Assembly: GCA_041665065.1 (NCBI GenBank)
Contig: JBAYJM010000007.1
Span: 1 to 46,113 of the forward strand
Source of the DNA: JBAYJM01 sp041665065
GTDB lineage: Bacteria; Patescibacteriota; Patescibacteriia; 2-01-FULL-39-33
Reading direction: 5' to 3'
DNA length: 46,113 nucleotides
The first letter of the stretch is position 1. Each line of letters opens with the position of its first letter. Both the position numbers and the translations under genes were made by a program. Positions 29,356-38,092 of the stretch are shown one piece after another. The notes under the pieces are model-generated. The model saw only the letters and a list, made by a program, of their open reading frames with translations, made no database searches and was not told where the DNA came from.

Positions 29356-30222
29356 TTATTTAACTAAACTTGATCTAAAAAGTTTTATTTTATTAATAAC
29401 CTCTTGGCTCGCCGCCTCTGTGGCAGGAGCTAATATTTTTCTCGGGTCGTAAAAAATAATTTTTGATGATAATGTTTGTTGCAGGGCTTTTGTAAAAGCC
29501 ACCCTTACATCCGTATCAATATTTATTATTGTGGCGCCTAATTTTATCGCTTGTTTGATTTCTTCCGGATCAGTGCCGGAAGCGCCATGCAACACTAATG
29601 GTATTTTTGCCAATTTGTTTATTTGCTCCAGCAGATGAAAATGAATCTTTTCCTTACCCTTAAAAGATCCGTGAATTGTCCCAACTGAAACGGCTAAGGT
29701 ATCAATTCCTGTTTTTACTATATATTCTTTAACTTTGCTTGGATCTGTAAAAAAACTATCTAGATTTTTTGGCAGACCGCTTGCTGACATTCCTTCTTTG
29801 CCGGCAAATCCGCCTAATTCTCCCTGGACCCATGATCCTCTTTTGTGGGCAAAGCCGACTACCTTCTTTGTTAATGAAATATTTTTTTCAAATGAAAATT
29901 CAGATGCGTCGCAATGAACTGATGAATAGCCAACTGCAATGCATTCCTTAATTAAATCCAAATCTTTGCCATGATCAAGGTGGATGGCAACTGGAATGCT
30001 CTTAGCCTCAGTTTCTGCAATATTTTTTATAATTGCAAAAATAGTCTTGAGCCCCGCATATTTAATGGTCGACTCCGATGTCTGAATAATTATCGGCGAC
30101 TTAGCGATCACGGCAGCACGAGCTATGGCCAAGGTCATTTCTAAATTTGAAGTATTAAAAGCGCCTATTGCCACCTTCTTTTTTCTAGCCTGAGGAACGA
30201 TCTTATTAATATGGACAAGCAT
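29356..30222 (-). CDS. fba: Fructose-bisphosphate aldolase, class II
   Basis: The 288-residue cytoplasmic enzyme splits fructose 1,6-bisphosphate into dihydroxyacetone phosphate and glyceraldehyde 3-phosphate using zinc. Expected residues are in place: HLDHG with catalytic Asp83 and zinc ligand His84, GELGG with Glu135, further zinc ligands His184 (GTIHGSFKGK) and His212 (LHGASG), and the C-terminal TDVRVAFT segment (binds phosphate). The length matches short class IIA/IIB enzymes. The gene lies 6 bases downstream of tpiA, so two consecutive glycolytic steps are co-expressed. Tagatose-bisphosphate aldolase is the nearest alternative by family. Confidence 0.93.
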   Translation of the reverse strand: MLVHINKIVPQARKKKVAIGAFNTSNLEMTLAIARAAVIAKSPIIIQTSESTIKYAGLKTIFAIIKNIAETEAKSIPVAIHLDHGKDLDLIKECIAVGYSSVHCDASEFSFEKNISLTKKVVGFAHKRGSWVQGELGGFAGKEGMSASGLPKNLDSFFTDPSKVKEYIVKTGIDTLAVSVGTIHGSFKGKEKIHFHLLEQINKLAKIPLVLHGASGTDPEEIKQAIKLGATIINIDTDVRVAFTKALQQTLSSKIIFYDPRKILAPATEAASQEVINKIKLFRSSLVK

Positions 30223-30228
30223 ATATTT

Positions 30229-30990
30229 TTAACTATTTTTAATTATTTTTGTAAATTCCTCACTATTTAAGCTTGCTCCGCCGACCAAAAACCCGCTGAT
30301 TTTAGATAATTTTGAAAGTTCTGCGGCAATTGCACCATCAACACTTCCGCCGTACAGTATCCTGACATTGTTTGATACTATTGTCAATGGCCATAGGTCC
30401 ACCAAATTTTGATAAATTATATTAAAAGCCATTTGAACGTCACCCGGTTCCATTATCTGACCAGTGCCACTAGTACTTATTGCCCAAACTGGCTCATAAG
30501 CAATGGCCAATTTCTCGGATAGTACAAGATCAATTCCTTTTAAGCCTTCATTAATCTGATTCCATAATGTATGCTCAGCCCTGCCTTCCTGTCTTTGTTC
30601 CAATGTTTCCCCGATACACAAGATCGGAATTAATTCGTTTTCCAAAGCAAGGGATATTTTTTTGTTAATCATTTCGTTGGTTTCTCCAAGATATTTTCTC
30701 CTTTCGCTGTGGCCGATTATGACGTATTGGCATCCGAGCTCTTTCAAATTTTTTACCGACTCCTCGCCAGTGAAAGCCCCTGACTCTTCCCAAAAAACAT
30801 TTTGCGCACCCAATAGAAGATTGCTGTTTTCAATTGCCTTACCAACTGACTCAAGCGCAGTAAATGATGGAAATAACACAACCTCTTTTTCAGTTTCTCT
30901 TTTTGTGGCCTTTTTAATTTCCAATGCCAAACCAACAGCCTGAGTTGGGCTTAAATTCATTTTCCAATTGGCAATAATTAATGCCTTCAT
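30229..30990 (-). CDS. tpiA: Triosephosphate isomerase
   Basis: The 253-residue TIM-barrel enzyme interconverts dihydroxyacetone phosphate and glyceraldehyde 3-phosphate. Active-site Lys10 (ANWKMN), His94 (VIIGHSERR) and Glu166 (AYEPVWAI) are present, as are the phosphate-binding loop 6 region (STSGTG) and the GGSVD strand. The length is normal. It lies 4 bases after the D,D-carboxypeptidase gene and 6 before fba in the same operon. Confidence 0.97.
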   Translation of the reverse strand: MKALIIANWKMNLSPTQAVGLALEIKKATKRETEKEVVLFPSFTALESVGKAIENSNLLLGAQNVFWEESGAFTGEESVKNLKELGCQYVIIGHSERRKYLGETNEMINKKISLALENELIPILCIGETLEQRQEGRAEHTLWNQINEGLKGIDLVLSEKLAIAYEPVWAISTSGTGQIMEPGDVQMAFNIIYQNLVDLWPLTIVSNNVRILYGGSVDGAIAAELSKLSKISGFLVGGASLNSEEFTKIIKNS

Positions 30991-30994
30991 TTTT

Positions 30995-31912
30995 TTACCA
31001 AATATAATTATTAAAAATCCAATAAGCTATGCTTTTAGTATCACTAAATCTACTGTCAGGACTGGCGCTGCCCAAAACAACAATATAGGCATCATGGCCG
31101 TCCTTATTTGTAACCTTGCTGGCGAAACAATAACCAGCTAATTCTAAATATCCAGTCTTACCAGCAATAATTTTATAAATATCATTGCCATATCCGAAAT
31201 CATCTCCTAAAATTTTATCCGTGGCGGCAATATTTCTTTTGGTGTTGGAATTTAAAACAGTATAAAAATAATTTTTTTGTCCAACCGTATGAGAGATTTC
31301 ATCGTGGCTGAATGCCTCCTTGGCTAATTTCAAAATATCTTGCGCTGTCGATTTATTACCATTATTCAAACCGGTTTCGTCGGCAAATATAGTATCTGTC
31401 ATTGTGAGCTCCTTAGCCTTTTGGTTCATTTGCCTTACAAATTCATCATTATTCATTCCAGTCGACCTGGCCAGGGCTGCTGCAGCCTCATTAGCTGAAG
31501 CGACAAGCATAACATTAAAAACATCTTTTACTTTTACTTTTTCGCCTTCATAAAAATACGGCCGATTGCCATCTCGATGATCGCTCTTTTCAATTACTAT
31601 CTCCTTATCCATTCCCGGATTATGATCTAAAAAAACTAAAGCCGTCATCAATTTTGTTAAGCTCGCAATTGAACGGACTTGCTTTGAATTTTTTTCATAA
31701 AGTAAAGATATGCCTTGACTGTCTGCGGCCGCAACACTTTGTGCTGACACCTTGACGCCCAAAGTAGCATCTGACTTTTTTCGAGGAACTTTTCGCGAAA
31801 TATTATTTGGCACCAAATATTCTTGAGCAAATATTTGATTAATATTTGGCTGATTTGCTGTAAAATTAGACAAAATACTAGCAAATATAAGGTTGGCTAG
31901 GATTTCAATCAT
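30995..31912 (-). CDS. D-alanyl-D-alanine carboxypeptidase (PBP5-like, peptidase S11)
   Basis: The 305-residue protein has the three penicillin-binding active-site motifs: SLTK (Ser84, Lys87), SAN (Ser139, Asn141) and KTG near residue 254. It would trim the terminal D-Ala from peptidoglycan pentapeptides. The N-terminus is weakly hydrophobic (EILANLIFASILSNF), suggesting export or anchoring; the C-terminal beta-sandwich and amphipathic helix of classical PBP5 (about 380-400 residues) are absent, so it is a catalytic-domain-only version. It overlaps the scpB stop by 8 bases, pointing to translational coupling. Confidence 0.9.
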   Translation of the reverse strand: MIEILANLIFASILSNFTANQPNINQIFAQEYLVPNNISRKVPRKKSDATLGVKVSAQSVAAADSQGISLLYEKNSKQVRSIASLTKLMTALVFLDHNPGMDKEIVIEKSDHRDGNRPYFYEGEKVKVKDVFNVMLVASANEAAAALARSTGMNNDEFVRQMNQKAKELTMTDTIFADETGLNNGNKSTAQDILKLAKEAFSHDEISHTVGQKNYFYTVLNSNTKRNIAATDKILGDDFGYGNDIYKIIAGKTGYLELAGYCFASKVTNKDGHDAYIVVLGSASPDSRFSDTKSIAYWIFNNYIW

Positions 31913-32498
31913 TTTTTTGATCGTTTAAATTAATTTCATTTTCAGTCTTGCTGAGCACATCCACGCCCACCAATAGCTTTTCCAAATTATTATTTTTATT
32001 CAACTTTTCAAAGTCAGGCAAATCCTCTACCCTCTCAAGCCCTAAATATTTCAAAAAGTCAAAAGTGATGCTATAGACAAAAACATCTCTGGATTTGTCA
32101 TCTTTGGCCTCAATTAATCCGCGCATTAATAAATTCCTCAAAATCAAGCTGCAATTAACGCCACGAATCAATTCTAATTCCGCTTTGGAAATCGGTCCCC
32201 TATAAGCTATTATTGTTAAGGTTTCCAAAGACGGCCTTGTAAGCTCTCCGGTGATTTCGCTTTTGATAAACTTCGAAACAATCTCCGAAGAAGCTCCGCT
32301 TGTTGCCATTTGATATTTTCCGTCTAGTTTCAAAATCACAATTCCTCCGGCACGACCACTATAATCAGTAAACAGTTTTTCTAATGCTTCTTCTACTTGA
32401 ATTTTATCAGCATCAACAATTTTTGCAACTTCACTTCCGCTTAACGGCTTATGTGAAATAAACAAAAGCGATTCTATTTTATTTTTTATCTCATCCAT
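31905..32498 (-). CDS. scpB: Segregation and condensation protein B
   Basis: The 197-residue protein has the two winged-helix units of ScpB: KNKIESLLFISHKPLSGSEVAKI at the N-terminus and LTRPSLETLTIIAYRGPISKAELELIRGVN in the middle, with LILRNLLMRGLIEAK following. ScpB binds ScpA and SMC to form bacterial condensin for chromosome segregation. It lies 1 base after scpA, the normal partner order. Confidence 0.95.
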   Translation of the reverse strand: MDEIKNKIESLLFISHKPLSGSEVAKIVDADKIQVEEALEKLFTDYSGRAGGIVILKLDGKYQMATSGASSEIVSKFIKSEITGELTRPSLETLTIIAYRGPISKAELELIRGVNCSLILRNLLMRGLIEAKDDKSRDVFVYSITFDFLKYLGLERVEDLPDFEKLNKNNNLEKLLVGVDVLSKTENEINLNDQKND

Positions 32499-32499
32499 A

Positions 32500-33195
32500 T
32501 TAAATTTTTTCTACTGTTATATTGTCAAAAATTCCATCTTGCCCCACTAATATTTCACCGTTTTTAATCAACTCCAATAGAGCCATAAAACACACAACCA
32601 CTTCCGACTTAGACTTAGCCTCGGATATAATTGATTTAAAATCAAGCTTAGATGCTCCCGCTAAATTGCGCCTTATGTTTTCAACCACCTCAGTCAAACT
32701 GACCACTTTTTCCAGAACTCTCTGCGGCAGATTAACAATATAATCAATCCGGCCGATAATTTGCTCAAAATAATCCCGCAGTATTTCTGTGTTACATGAT
32801 GGCGGCGGAGAAAATGTCGGCTCATGAGAAATCGCTATCCTATCGCGACTAAAGGCAAATCTCTTATCATTGATTATTTTTTCGATTTTTTTTGTTGCCT
32901 CAAGATATTCCTTATACATTTTCAACTGCAATTCCAACTGATCGGCGCTATCTTCCTCATCATCTTCATTAATCGGCAATAGAGTCTTTGATTTTATAAT
33001 TAATAACTTGGTAGCAATAACTAAAAAATCAGCCAAATCGGATGCGCCCACTTCCTGCAAGCTGTCCAAATATTGCAAGTACTGATCAGTTACCTTGCCC
33101 AAAGAAACTTGTGAAATGTTCAATTTTTGATTTTCGATCAATTGCAATAATAAATCCAGCGGGCCGTCAAATTGTTCTAATTTTATTTGATACAT
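32500..33195 (-). CDS. scpA: Segregation and condensation protein A (kleisin)
   Basis: The 231-residue protein begins with the kleisin signature QLEQFDGPLDLLLQLIENQKLNI-like segment (YQIKLEQFDGPLDLLLQL), then a helical SMC-head-binding part and a C-terminal winged helix (VVCFMALLELIKNGEI). It bridges SMC heads and recruits ScpB. It lies 4 bases after the YbaK-like gene. Confidence 0.95.
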   Translation of the reverse strand: MYQIKLEQFDGPLDLLLQLIENQKLNISQVSLGKVTDQYLQYLDSLQEVGASDLADFLVIATKLLIIKSKTLLPINEDDEEDSADQLELQLKMYKEYLEATKKIEKIINDKRFAFSRDRIAISHEPTFSPPPSCNTEILRDYFEQIIGRIDYIVNLPQRVLEKVVSLTEVVENIRRNLAGASKLDFKSIISEAKSKSEVVVCFMALLELIKNGEILVGQDGIFDNITVEKI

Positions 33196-33199
33196 TGAA

Positions 33200-33856
33200 C
33201 TATTTTTTCTTTATGGCTTTCTTAACCGTTTTCTTCACTGGTTTTTTAACTGTCTTTTTTACAGCCTTTTTAAGGGCTTTTTTTGCTACTTTTTGCGCCG
33301 GCTTTTTAACAGCTTTCTTAGCGCCCTTTTTAGCTACAGACGCCTTCACTTTTTTCATTTGTTTTTTCACCGACTTCGGAATCTTATAGCCTCCGGTCAT
33401 GGCAATATCTGCCAATTTAGCCTCTTCTAATTGCACAAAATCTTTTACTTTCATTAAAATACTATCAGTAAAACTGCCGGCGCTCATGACTGCTTTCTGT
33501 GTTTGAAGCATAGTTTTATCAACGACTGTTTCCAGCTTATGCAACCCGCCAAAAGAAGAAAGTGCTCCAGGCTTAATTTTTAAAATCTTAACCATTAATT
33601 GCTCCTTGGGAATAGAGATTTTTTTAGCCCCCAAAGCTTTTTTTAATTTTTCCAAATGCAATTTTTTATCGGCAGGAATGATTACCAAAACAAAAGTCTT
33701 ATCCGCTTGAATCAAAAGATTTTTAGCAATCTCCTTTAAATTCTTTTTTAAAGTTTGAGCGGCATCATAGGCGGTGTAAACCGTCTTATGGGCGATTTCT
33801 TCGTAATCAAATTTGCTTTTACTTAAGTAGTCCTTAAGTTTTTGAGAGATAGACAT
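33200..33856 (-). CDS. YbaK/ProX-like (aminoacyl-tRNA deacylase fold) protein with histone-H1-like tail
   Basis: Residues 1-155 show the YbaK/EbsC (tRNA-editing) fold pattern: YTAYDAAQTL, VLVIIPADKKLHLEKLKKALGAKKI, GALSSFGGL and SAGSFTDSILMKVKDFV. This family hydrolyses mischarged aminoacyl-tRNA, though some members are inactive. Residues about 160-218 are a repetitive Lys/Ala/Val/Pro tail (KKAVKKP, KKALKKAVKK, VKKTVKK) like eukaryotic histone H1 or bacterial H1-like nucleoid proteins. The fusion is unusual and suggests nucleic-acid tethering of the catalytic domain. It sits between the DUF5671 gene and scpA with 4-base gaps. Confidence 0.8.
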   Translation of the reverse strand: MSISQKLKDYLSKSKFDYEEIAHKTVYTAYDAAQTLKKNLKEIAKNLLIQADKTFVLVIIPADKKLHLEKLKKALGAKKISIPKEQLMVKILKIKPGALSSFGGLHKLETVVDKTMLQTQKAVMSAGSFTDSILMKVKDFVQLEEAKLADIAMTGGYKIPKSVKKQMKKVKASVAKKGAKKAVKKPAQKVAKKALKKAVKKTVKKPVKKTVKKAIKKK

Positions 33857-33860
33857 ATTT

Positions 33861-34787
33861 TTATCTTATTATCGGCTTTTCAACCGGGTTTAAATTTGAA
33901 TCTAATGCTTTTTTAGTAAAACATTGATAGCCTGCCAAATGGTTAAACCAATCCTCAGATCCGGGATATTTTTCTGTGTCAGTTACGGCAAAAGCAAAAT
34001 TAGCACAGAGCTCATATTGTTTGTCATCAATAACCTTATATTCGTAAGGTTTTTGTGTTTCGGGATCTTTAAATGAAGTGACTTGCGAATCGTTGATATC
34101 CGGCAATTTTTTATTTTCCATATATTTGGAAGCTATATAACCATTTAAACTGCTTAAGTCTGACGATCTAGTCATATCAAATCTTTTTAATTTCGAAGTC
34201 TTTGGCGAATCCATAAAGAAAAAAGCTCCGGCAATAGATCCTATTACAAAAACCAAAACTAAAATCAAAGCGATTATAGAAAGCATTGATCTTTTTGCAT
34301 ATTCTTTTCTTCTTAAATCATAGCCGAAATATCCGAAAATCAGCAAAGCGATCACTAGGACTGTTATTATTTTCAAAACAATATTAACCGTATATTCTCC
34401 GTTCAAAAAGTTAACAAGCAAAGCGACCAAGCTTCCGATTACTGTAAGTGCGGAAACCAAAAGCATCAAATATGTCAGCCACCTGTTAATTCCACTGCCA
34501 TGACTTAAAGTGCCTTTTTTGTATTGATGATGCAAGACATTAATAATTATTAAAAATACCGGCAATAAGATTATGGCTGAAGCAATTCCCATCCTAAGTC
34601 CGGATTGGATTGATAAATCATAACCATAACCGGAAAAAGTATTGTTTTTAAATGCCTTATTAATAATACCGAACACTAATTGGCCGACGGAAAAAGACAG
34701 CCAGCCAAGAGAAATTAAGACAAATAAATTTAAAAATGCATCTAAAGCTCCTTTTCCTTTAAAATTACCCTGCGTTTGTGTTTCCAT
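33861..34787 (-). CDS. DUF5671-type multi-pass membrane protein
   Basis: The 308-residue protein has about five membrane segments in its first 190 residues: ALDAFLNLFVLISLGWLSFSVGQLVFG, GIASAIILLPVFLIIINVLHH, LTYLMLLVSALTVIGSLVALLVNF, IVLKIITVLVIALLIFGYFGY and MLSIIALILVLVFVIGSIAGAFFF. A soluble C-terminal domain of about 110 residues follows (SSLNGYIASKYMENKKLPDIND, YELCANFAFAV). The N-terminal part matches the DUF5671 family known from Patescibacteria; function is unknown. It is the first gene of the operon running to 28484. Confidence 0.8.
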   Translation of the reverse strand: METQTQGNFKGKGALDAFLNLFVLISLGWLSFSVGQLVFGIINKAFKNNTFSGYGYDLSIQSGLRMGIASAIILLPVFLIIINVLHHQYKKGTLSHGSGINRWLTYLMLLVSALTVIGSLVALLVNFLNGEYTVNIVLKIITVLVIALLIFGYFGYDLRRKEYAKRSMLSIIALILVLVFVIGSIAGAFFFMDSPKTSKLKRFDMTRSSDLSSLNGYIASKYMENKKLPDINDSQVTSFKDPETQKPYEYKVIDDKQYELCANFAFAVTDTEKYPGSEDWFNHLAGYQCFTKKALDSNLNPVEKPIIR

Positions 34788-34862
34788 ATATTTGTTTAAA
34801 TAATTTATATCTAAATTTAGATTAGCTTAAAATTATTAATTATTAATGATGGTTTATATTAT

Positions 34863-35375
34863 TTATTTTATCGCCCCCGGAATAACTATTGGAGCGCCAC
34901 TTGAACCAACAGCTCTTGGATCAATAGGAGAGCTACCTTGCGGACATTCACCCCTCATAAATGCCCATTCCTCACACTCAGAGCCATCGGGAAGTTTACA
35001 ATTACCATACTGGCTGCCATCTTCTTTGGTAATAATTTCCGAGGTGCCACCCTTTTCCTTGCAATTAACTGAAGCCGGATTGGCGATTTGTGTTGTAGAA
35101 GTTGCCGGGCAAGGAGCAAATTCACAGTTCGGTCCGGTGCGTCCGACTGCCGAGCCGTCAGAACAAATTTTAGCTTCTTCTGTACAAGCCTGATTTTTTT
35201 GACCAGGACACAACTCTGTCGGTTTTGATGCCGAAGGATTGCCATGTTTTGTCCACTCGCCATTATTGCAAATCCAACCATCTTCATTGCCACGTAAAAA
35301 TATTAAGCCAGTAGCAATAACGCCAAGAGCCAAAATAACTACTAAAATAATTAACCAAGCCTTCCAATTTTTCAT
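34863..35375 (-). CDS. Membrane-anchored protein with DUF333-like Cys-rich domain
   Basis: The 170-residue protein has one N-terminal membrane segment (about 5-28, KAWLIILVVILALGVIATGLIF). An extracytoplasmic region with regularly spaced Cys pairs follows, then a DUF333-like unit (about 105-155): ANPASVNCKEKGGTSEI, GSQYGNCKLPDGSECEEWAFMRGEC. DUF333 proteins are secreted Cys-rich proteins, some proposed hemolysin or protease inhibitors. A short hydrophobic end (GAPIVIPGAIK) closes the protein. It lies 20 bases after aspS and 75 bases before the DUF5671 gene, so it may be the end of the aspS unit. Confidence 0.8.
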   Translation of the reverse strand: MKNWKAWLIILVVILALGVIATGLIFLRGNEDGWICNNGEWTKHGNPSASKPTELCPGQKNQACTEEAKICSDGSAVGRTGPNCEFAPCPATSTTQIANPASVNCKEKGGTSEIITKEDGSQYGNCKLPDGSECEEWAFMRGECPQGSSPIDPRAVGSSGAPIVIPGAIK

Positions 35376-35395
35376 ATAGAAAAAGTAATAATAAA

Positions 35396-36850
35396 CTAAT
35401 CAGCTGTCTCGGTCTGCTCGCCGAATAAGTTAATGCCGTTTTCCTTAGCTTCTGCCACTGCCTTATCAGCAATTTGAATATTAGCATCATTTAAAGCTTT
35501 CTTGCTAGTATAATTTGGAGCATCCATCATCAAATCCCTGCTATCACCTGTCTTAGGAAAAACAATCACTTCACGTATATTTGGTTCACCCTGAAATATT
35601 GCCATCAGGCGATCCACGCCAGGAGCAATGCCTCCATGAGGTGGGGCGCCAAATTCAAAAGCCTCAAGCATATGGCCGAAACGCATTTTTATTTCATTTT
35701 CTCCAACTCCCAATAGTTCAAAAACTTTCTGCTGAATATCTCGCAAATGGATTCTAATGGAACCACCCGCAACTTCAAATCCATTTAACACCAAATCATA
35801 TCCCAAAGCACGCCATTTCTTTGGTTCATCCGGAAATTCTTTCATATCTTCTGGATTAGGCATTGTAAATGGATGATGACTGGCAACTAATTTTTTTTCA
35901 TTTTCAGAAAATTTAAACATTGGCGGATCGATAAGCCACATAAATGCCAATTCATCAGGATTTTCTTTATTCAATCTTAAATCTGGCTTATCAGTATTAT
36001 ATTTTTCCATGCATTCGGCGTAAGTCAAACGTGGGAAAGGTTTAGAAGTAATTGTTTTATTTGGATATAATTTTTCTACCAATTCAATCATCATTGGCTC
36101 AATAAGATTAAAAATATCTTCTTGTTCAACAAAACTCATTTCAATATCAAGCTGAGTAAATTCTGCCTGCCTATCTCCCCTAGTATCTTCATCACGAAAA
36201 CATCTGGCGATTTGAAAATATTTTTCAGCTCCTGAAACCATCAATAACTGCTTAAACTGCTGAGGTGATTGAGGCAAAACATAAAATTTTCCCGGCCACA
36301 TTCTTGAGGGCACCAAAAATTCACGGGCTCCTTCTGGCGTTCCCTTTGTCAAAATTGGTGTTTCAATTTCTAAAAAATCCTGATTGCCCAAATAATCTCT
36401 AAAAAATTTCGTCACTTTAGAACGCATTACCATGTTATTGGTCATTCTAAGGGTGCGCAAATCCAAATATCTGTATTTTAATCTTGTTTCCTCATTTACA
36501 TCTTTTGTATCTTTATCAATTTCAAAAGGTGAAGTTTTTGCTTCATTTAAAATTTCAAGCGATGAGGCTAACATTTCAACTTTACCGGTTGGAATTTTAT
36601 CATTAATCATATTTTCCGGCCTGGCATTAATTGTACCGGTAATTGTAACGACAAATTCTGATCTTAATTTCTGAGCCAATTCATGCGCTTCTTTGTTTGA
36701 TGGAATAAATACAACCTGAAGAATACCGCTCCTATCACGCAAGTCGATGAAAATAAGCTTGCCATGATCCCTTCTGCTATGTACCCATCCTGATAACTTA
36801 ACTTCCTCTCCTATTTTGTTTGCCACCTCCGCTATTGGTATTCTTTTCAT
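35396..36850 (-). CDS. aspS: Aspartyl-tRNA synthetase lacking the GAD insertion domain
   Basis: The 484-residue class II synthetase has an N-terminal OB fold for anticodon binding (VKLSGWVHSRRDHGKLIFIDLRDRSG), motif 1/2 regions (YLDLR, FRDEDTRGDRQAEFTQLDIE) and motif 3 (GGIAPGVDRL). The bacterial form is about 590 residues because of a GAD domain of roughly 120 residues inserted after motif 2. Here the sequence passes from YNTDKPDLRLNKEN to AFMWLIDPPMFKF with almost nothing between, so that domain is lost. A bacterial-type active site is otherwise kept. Whether it also charges tRNA-Asn cannot be told. It lies 62 bases downstream of recO. Confidence 0.95.
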   Translation of the reverse strand: MKRIPIAEVANKIGEEVKLSGWVHSRRDHGKLIFIDLRDRSGILQVVFIPSNKEAHELAQKLRSEFVVTITGTINARPENMINDKIPTGKVEMLASSLEILNEAKTSPFEIDKDTKDVNEETRLKYRYLDLRTLRMTNNMVMRSKVTKFFRDYLGNQDFLEIETPILTKGTPEGAREFLVPSRMWPGKFYVLPQSPQQFKQLLMVSGAEKYFQIARCFRDEDTRGDRQAEFTQLDIEMSFVEQEDIFNLIEPMMIELVEKLYPNKTITSKPFPRLTYAECMEKYNTDKPDLRLNKENPDELAFMWLIDPPMFKFSENEKKLVASHHPFTMPNPEDMKEFPDEPKKWRALGYDLVLNGFEVAGGSIRIHLRDIQQKVFELLGVGENEIKMRFGHMLEAFEFGAPPHGGIAPGVDRLMAIFQGEPNIREVIVFPKTGDSRDLMMDAPNYTSKKALNDANIQIADKAVAEAKENGINLFGEQTETAD

Positions 36851-36912
36851 AAATTTAATTATTAAATATTTCCTATATTATACTAAAAAAACCTGCCAAA
36901 AGCAAGTTTGAA

Positions 36913-37476
36913 TTAAGCCAAAATTTTTGCCAGATACTGATAGCTTTTGATTTCTTTTTCGGCTGTTTCCTGTATTAATTTATTAAAATCAATAAAAAGT
37001 TGCTTTTGACTTCGAGCAGTAATTAAGGGTTGATAACCAAGACATTTTAATAGCTGATAAATGCTCTTATTCAGATTGATAACAATTTCATTTTTGTTTT
37101 TGCTTTCTTCGAGCTGCCCAAAAAAACTTAATAAAATTAAAAATATTTTTTGATCACTCAAACTGTATTTTATAAGCGCATCAATAGCTTCACAAAAATA
37201 AAAAGCCGCCGAAGACTTAAAAATGTTTGATGCGATTGAAAGAAATCTTTGTTCAATTCTGGCTGAGGCAATTCTTTCAAAACTTTTGCCTTTAGCCAAC
37301 ATCAAGGTCGATACAAAAAAATAATCCAAGTGCGCATTTAACTTAGACGTAATTTTTTTGGCTCCCTTGATCGTGGCATTTATTTTGCCAAAACCAGAGG
37401 TGTAAATTACATATCGCCTATCATTATCACTAAGATTATCTCTTCTCAAAACAATGCCCTGAGTTAAATAAGTCAT
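36913..37476 (-). CDS. recO: DNA repair protein RecO (short form)
   Basis: The 187-residue protein starts with the RecO OB-fold (TQGIVLRRDNLSDNDRRYVIYTSGFGKINATIKGAKKITSKL) and a helical C-terminal part (EIVINLNKSIYQLLKCLGYQP). RecO loads RecA with RecR. Most RecO proteins are about 230-250 residues and many carry a zinc finger; neither the length nor a Cys cluster is present. The start overlaps the preceding stop by one base (37476). Confidence 0.85.
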   Translation of the reverse strand: MTYLTQGIVLRRDNLSDNDRRYVIYTSGFGKINATIKGAKKITSKLNAHLDYFFVSTLMLAKGKSFERIASARIEQRFLSIASNIFKSSAAFYFCEAIDALIKYSLSDQKIFLILLSFFGQLEESKNKNEIVINLNKSIYQLLKCLGYQPLITARSQKQLFIDFNKLIQETAEKEIKSYQYLAKILA

Positions 37477-37709
37477 TATTTTTGCTTATTATCTACAGAT
37501 TCATTTTTTTCCGGATAACAACATAGTACATTATCTACATACTCAATTCCACAAAAATAATCACAAATAGAAATATTTTTTACTGCGCATTTATGATCAT
37601 TTGTCCCATCAACTTCATTCCATGGACATTTGTTTTGTTTCCATGAAGTCTTGTCGTTTGAAGTCAGATCAATATCCATATTTGCTCCATCTAAAGTTTT
37701 TATCTGCAT
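37476..37709 (-). CDS. Small Cys-rich protein between recO and ruvX
   Basis: The 77-residue protein has a soluble N-terminus (MQIKTLDGANMDIDL) and a cluster of Cys residues: KCPWNEVDG, KCAVKNISICDYFCGIEYVD and VLCCYPEKN, seven Cys in about 40 residues. The pattern suggests a zinc- or Fe-S-binding domain or a disulfide-rich protein; there is no signal peptide, so a metal site is more likely. I recognise it only as a small protein seen in other CPR genomes, not as a named family. It abuts recO and ruvX within 1-2 bases. Confidence 0.7.
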   Translation of the reverse strand: MQIKTLDGANMDIDLTSNDKTSWKQNKCPWNEVDGTNDHKCAVKNISICDYFCGIEYVDNVLCCYPEKNESVDNKQK

Positions 37710-37710
37710 A

Positions 37711-38091
37711 TTAATTTTTATCCAAATAATTTTGTAAAATCAACATGGCCGCAATATCATCCTCATCCTTCCCTGGCGATAGTTTTTGTGCTTGCTGGGT
37801 CGAAAATCTTTCGTCTAATAATTCGACTTCTATTTTTATGCTTTCTTCTAACTTTTTTACAAATTCTCTTGTTCGAGTTGCCTGCAATGATTCTTTTCCA
37901 GAACTGCCAATTGGCAATCCAATTATAATTTTTTCAATATTTTCATTCTTACATATTTTTTGAATTTCAACTATCAAATCGCTCCAGCCTTTGCTTTTTA
38001 AAATTTGATACGGCAAAGCCATCCCGCTTTCCGTATCAGCGACCGCAAGTCCCACCTTTGAATCTCCGTAATCTATGCCGAGTAATTTCAT
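37711..38091 (-). CDS. ruvX: Holliday junction resolvase-like protein RuvX (YqgF)
   Basis: The 126-residue protein has the RNase H-like core of YqgF/RuvX: MKLLGIDYGDSKVGLAVAD with Asp7, IIIGLPIGSSGKES, LLDERFST with Glu, and the C-terminal DEDDIAAMLILQ acid cluster. The family is linked to pre-16S rRNA 5'-end processing and possibly Holliday junction resolution. It lies 1 base after the small membrane protein gene, in the map-recO run. Confidence 0.95.
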   Translation of the reverse strand: MKLLGIDYGDSKVGLAVADTESGMALPYQILKSKGWSDLIVEIQKICKNENIEKIIIGLPIGSSGKESLQATRTREFVKKLEESIKIEVELLDERFSTQQAQKLSPGKDEDDIAAMLILQNYLDKN

Positions 38092-38092
38092 A

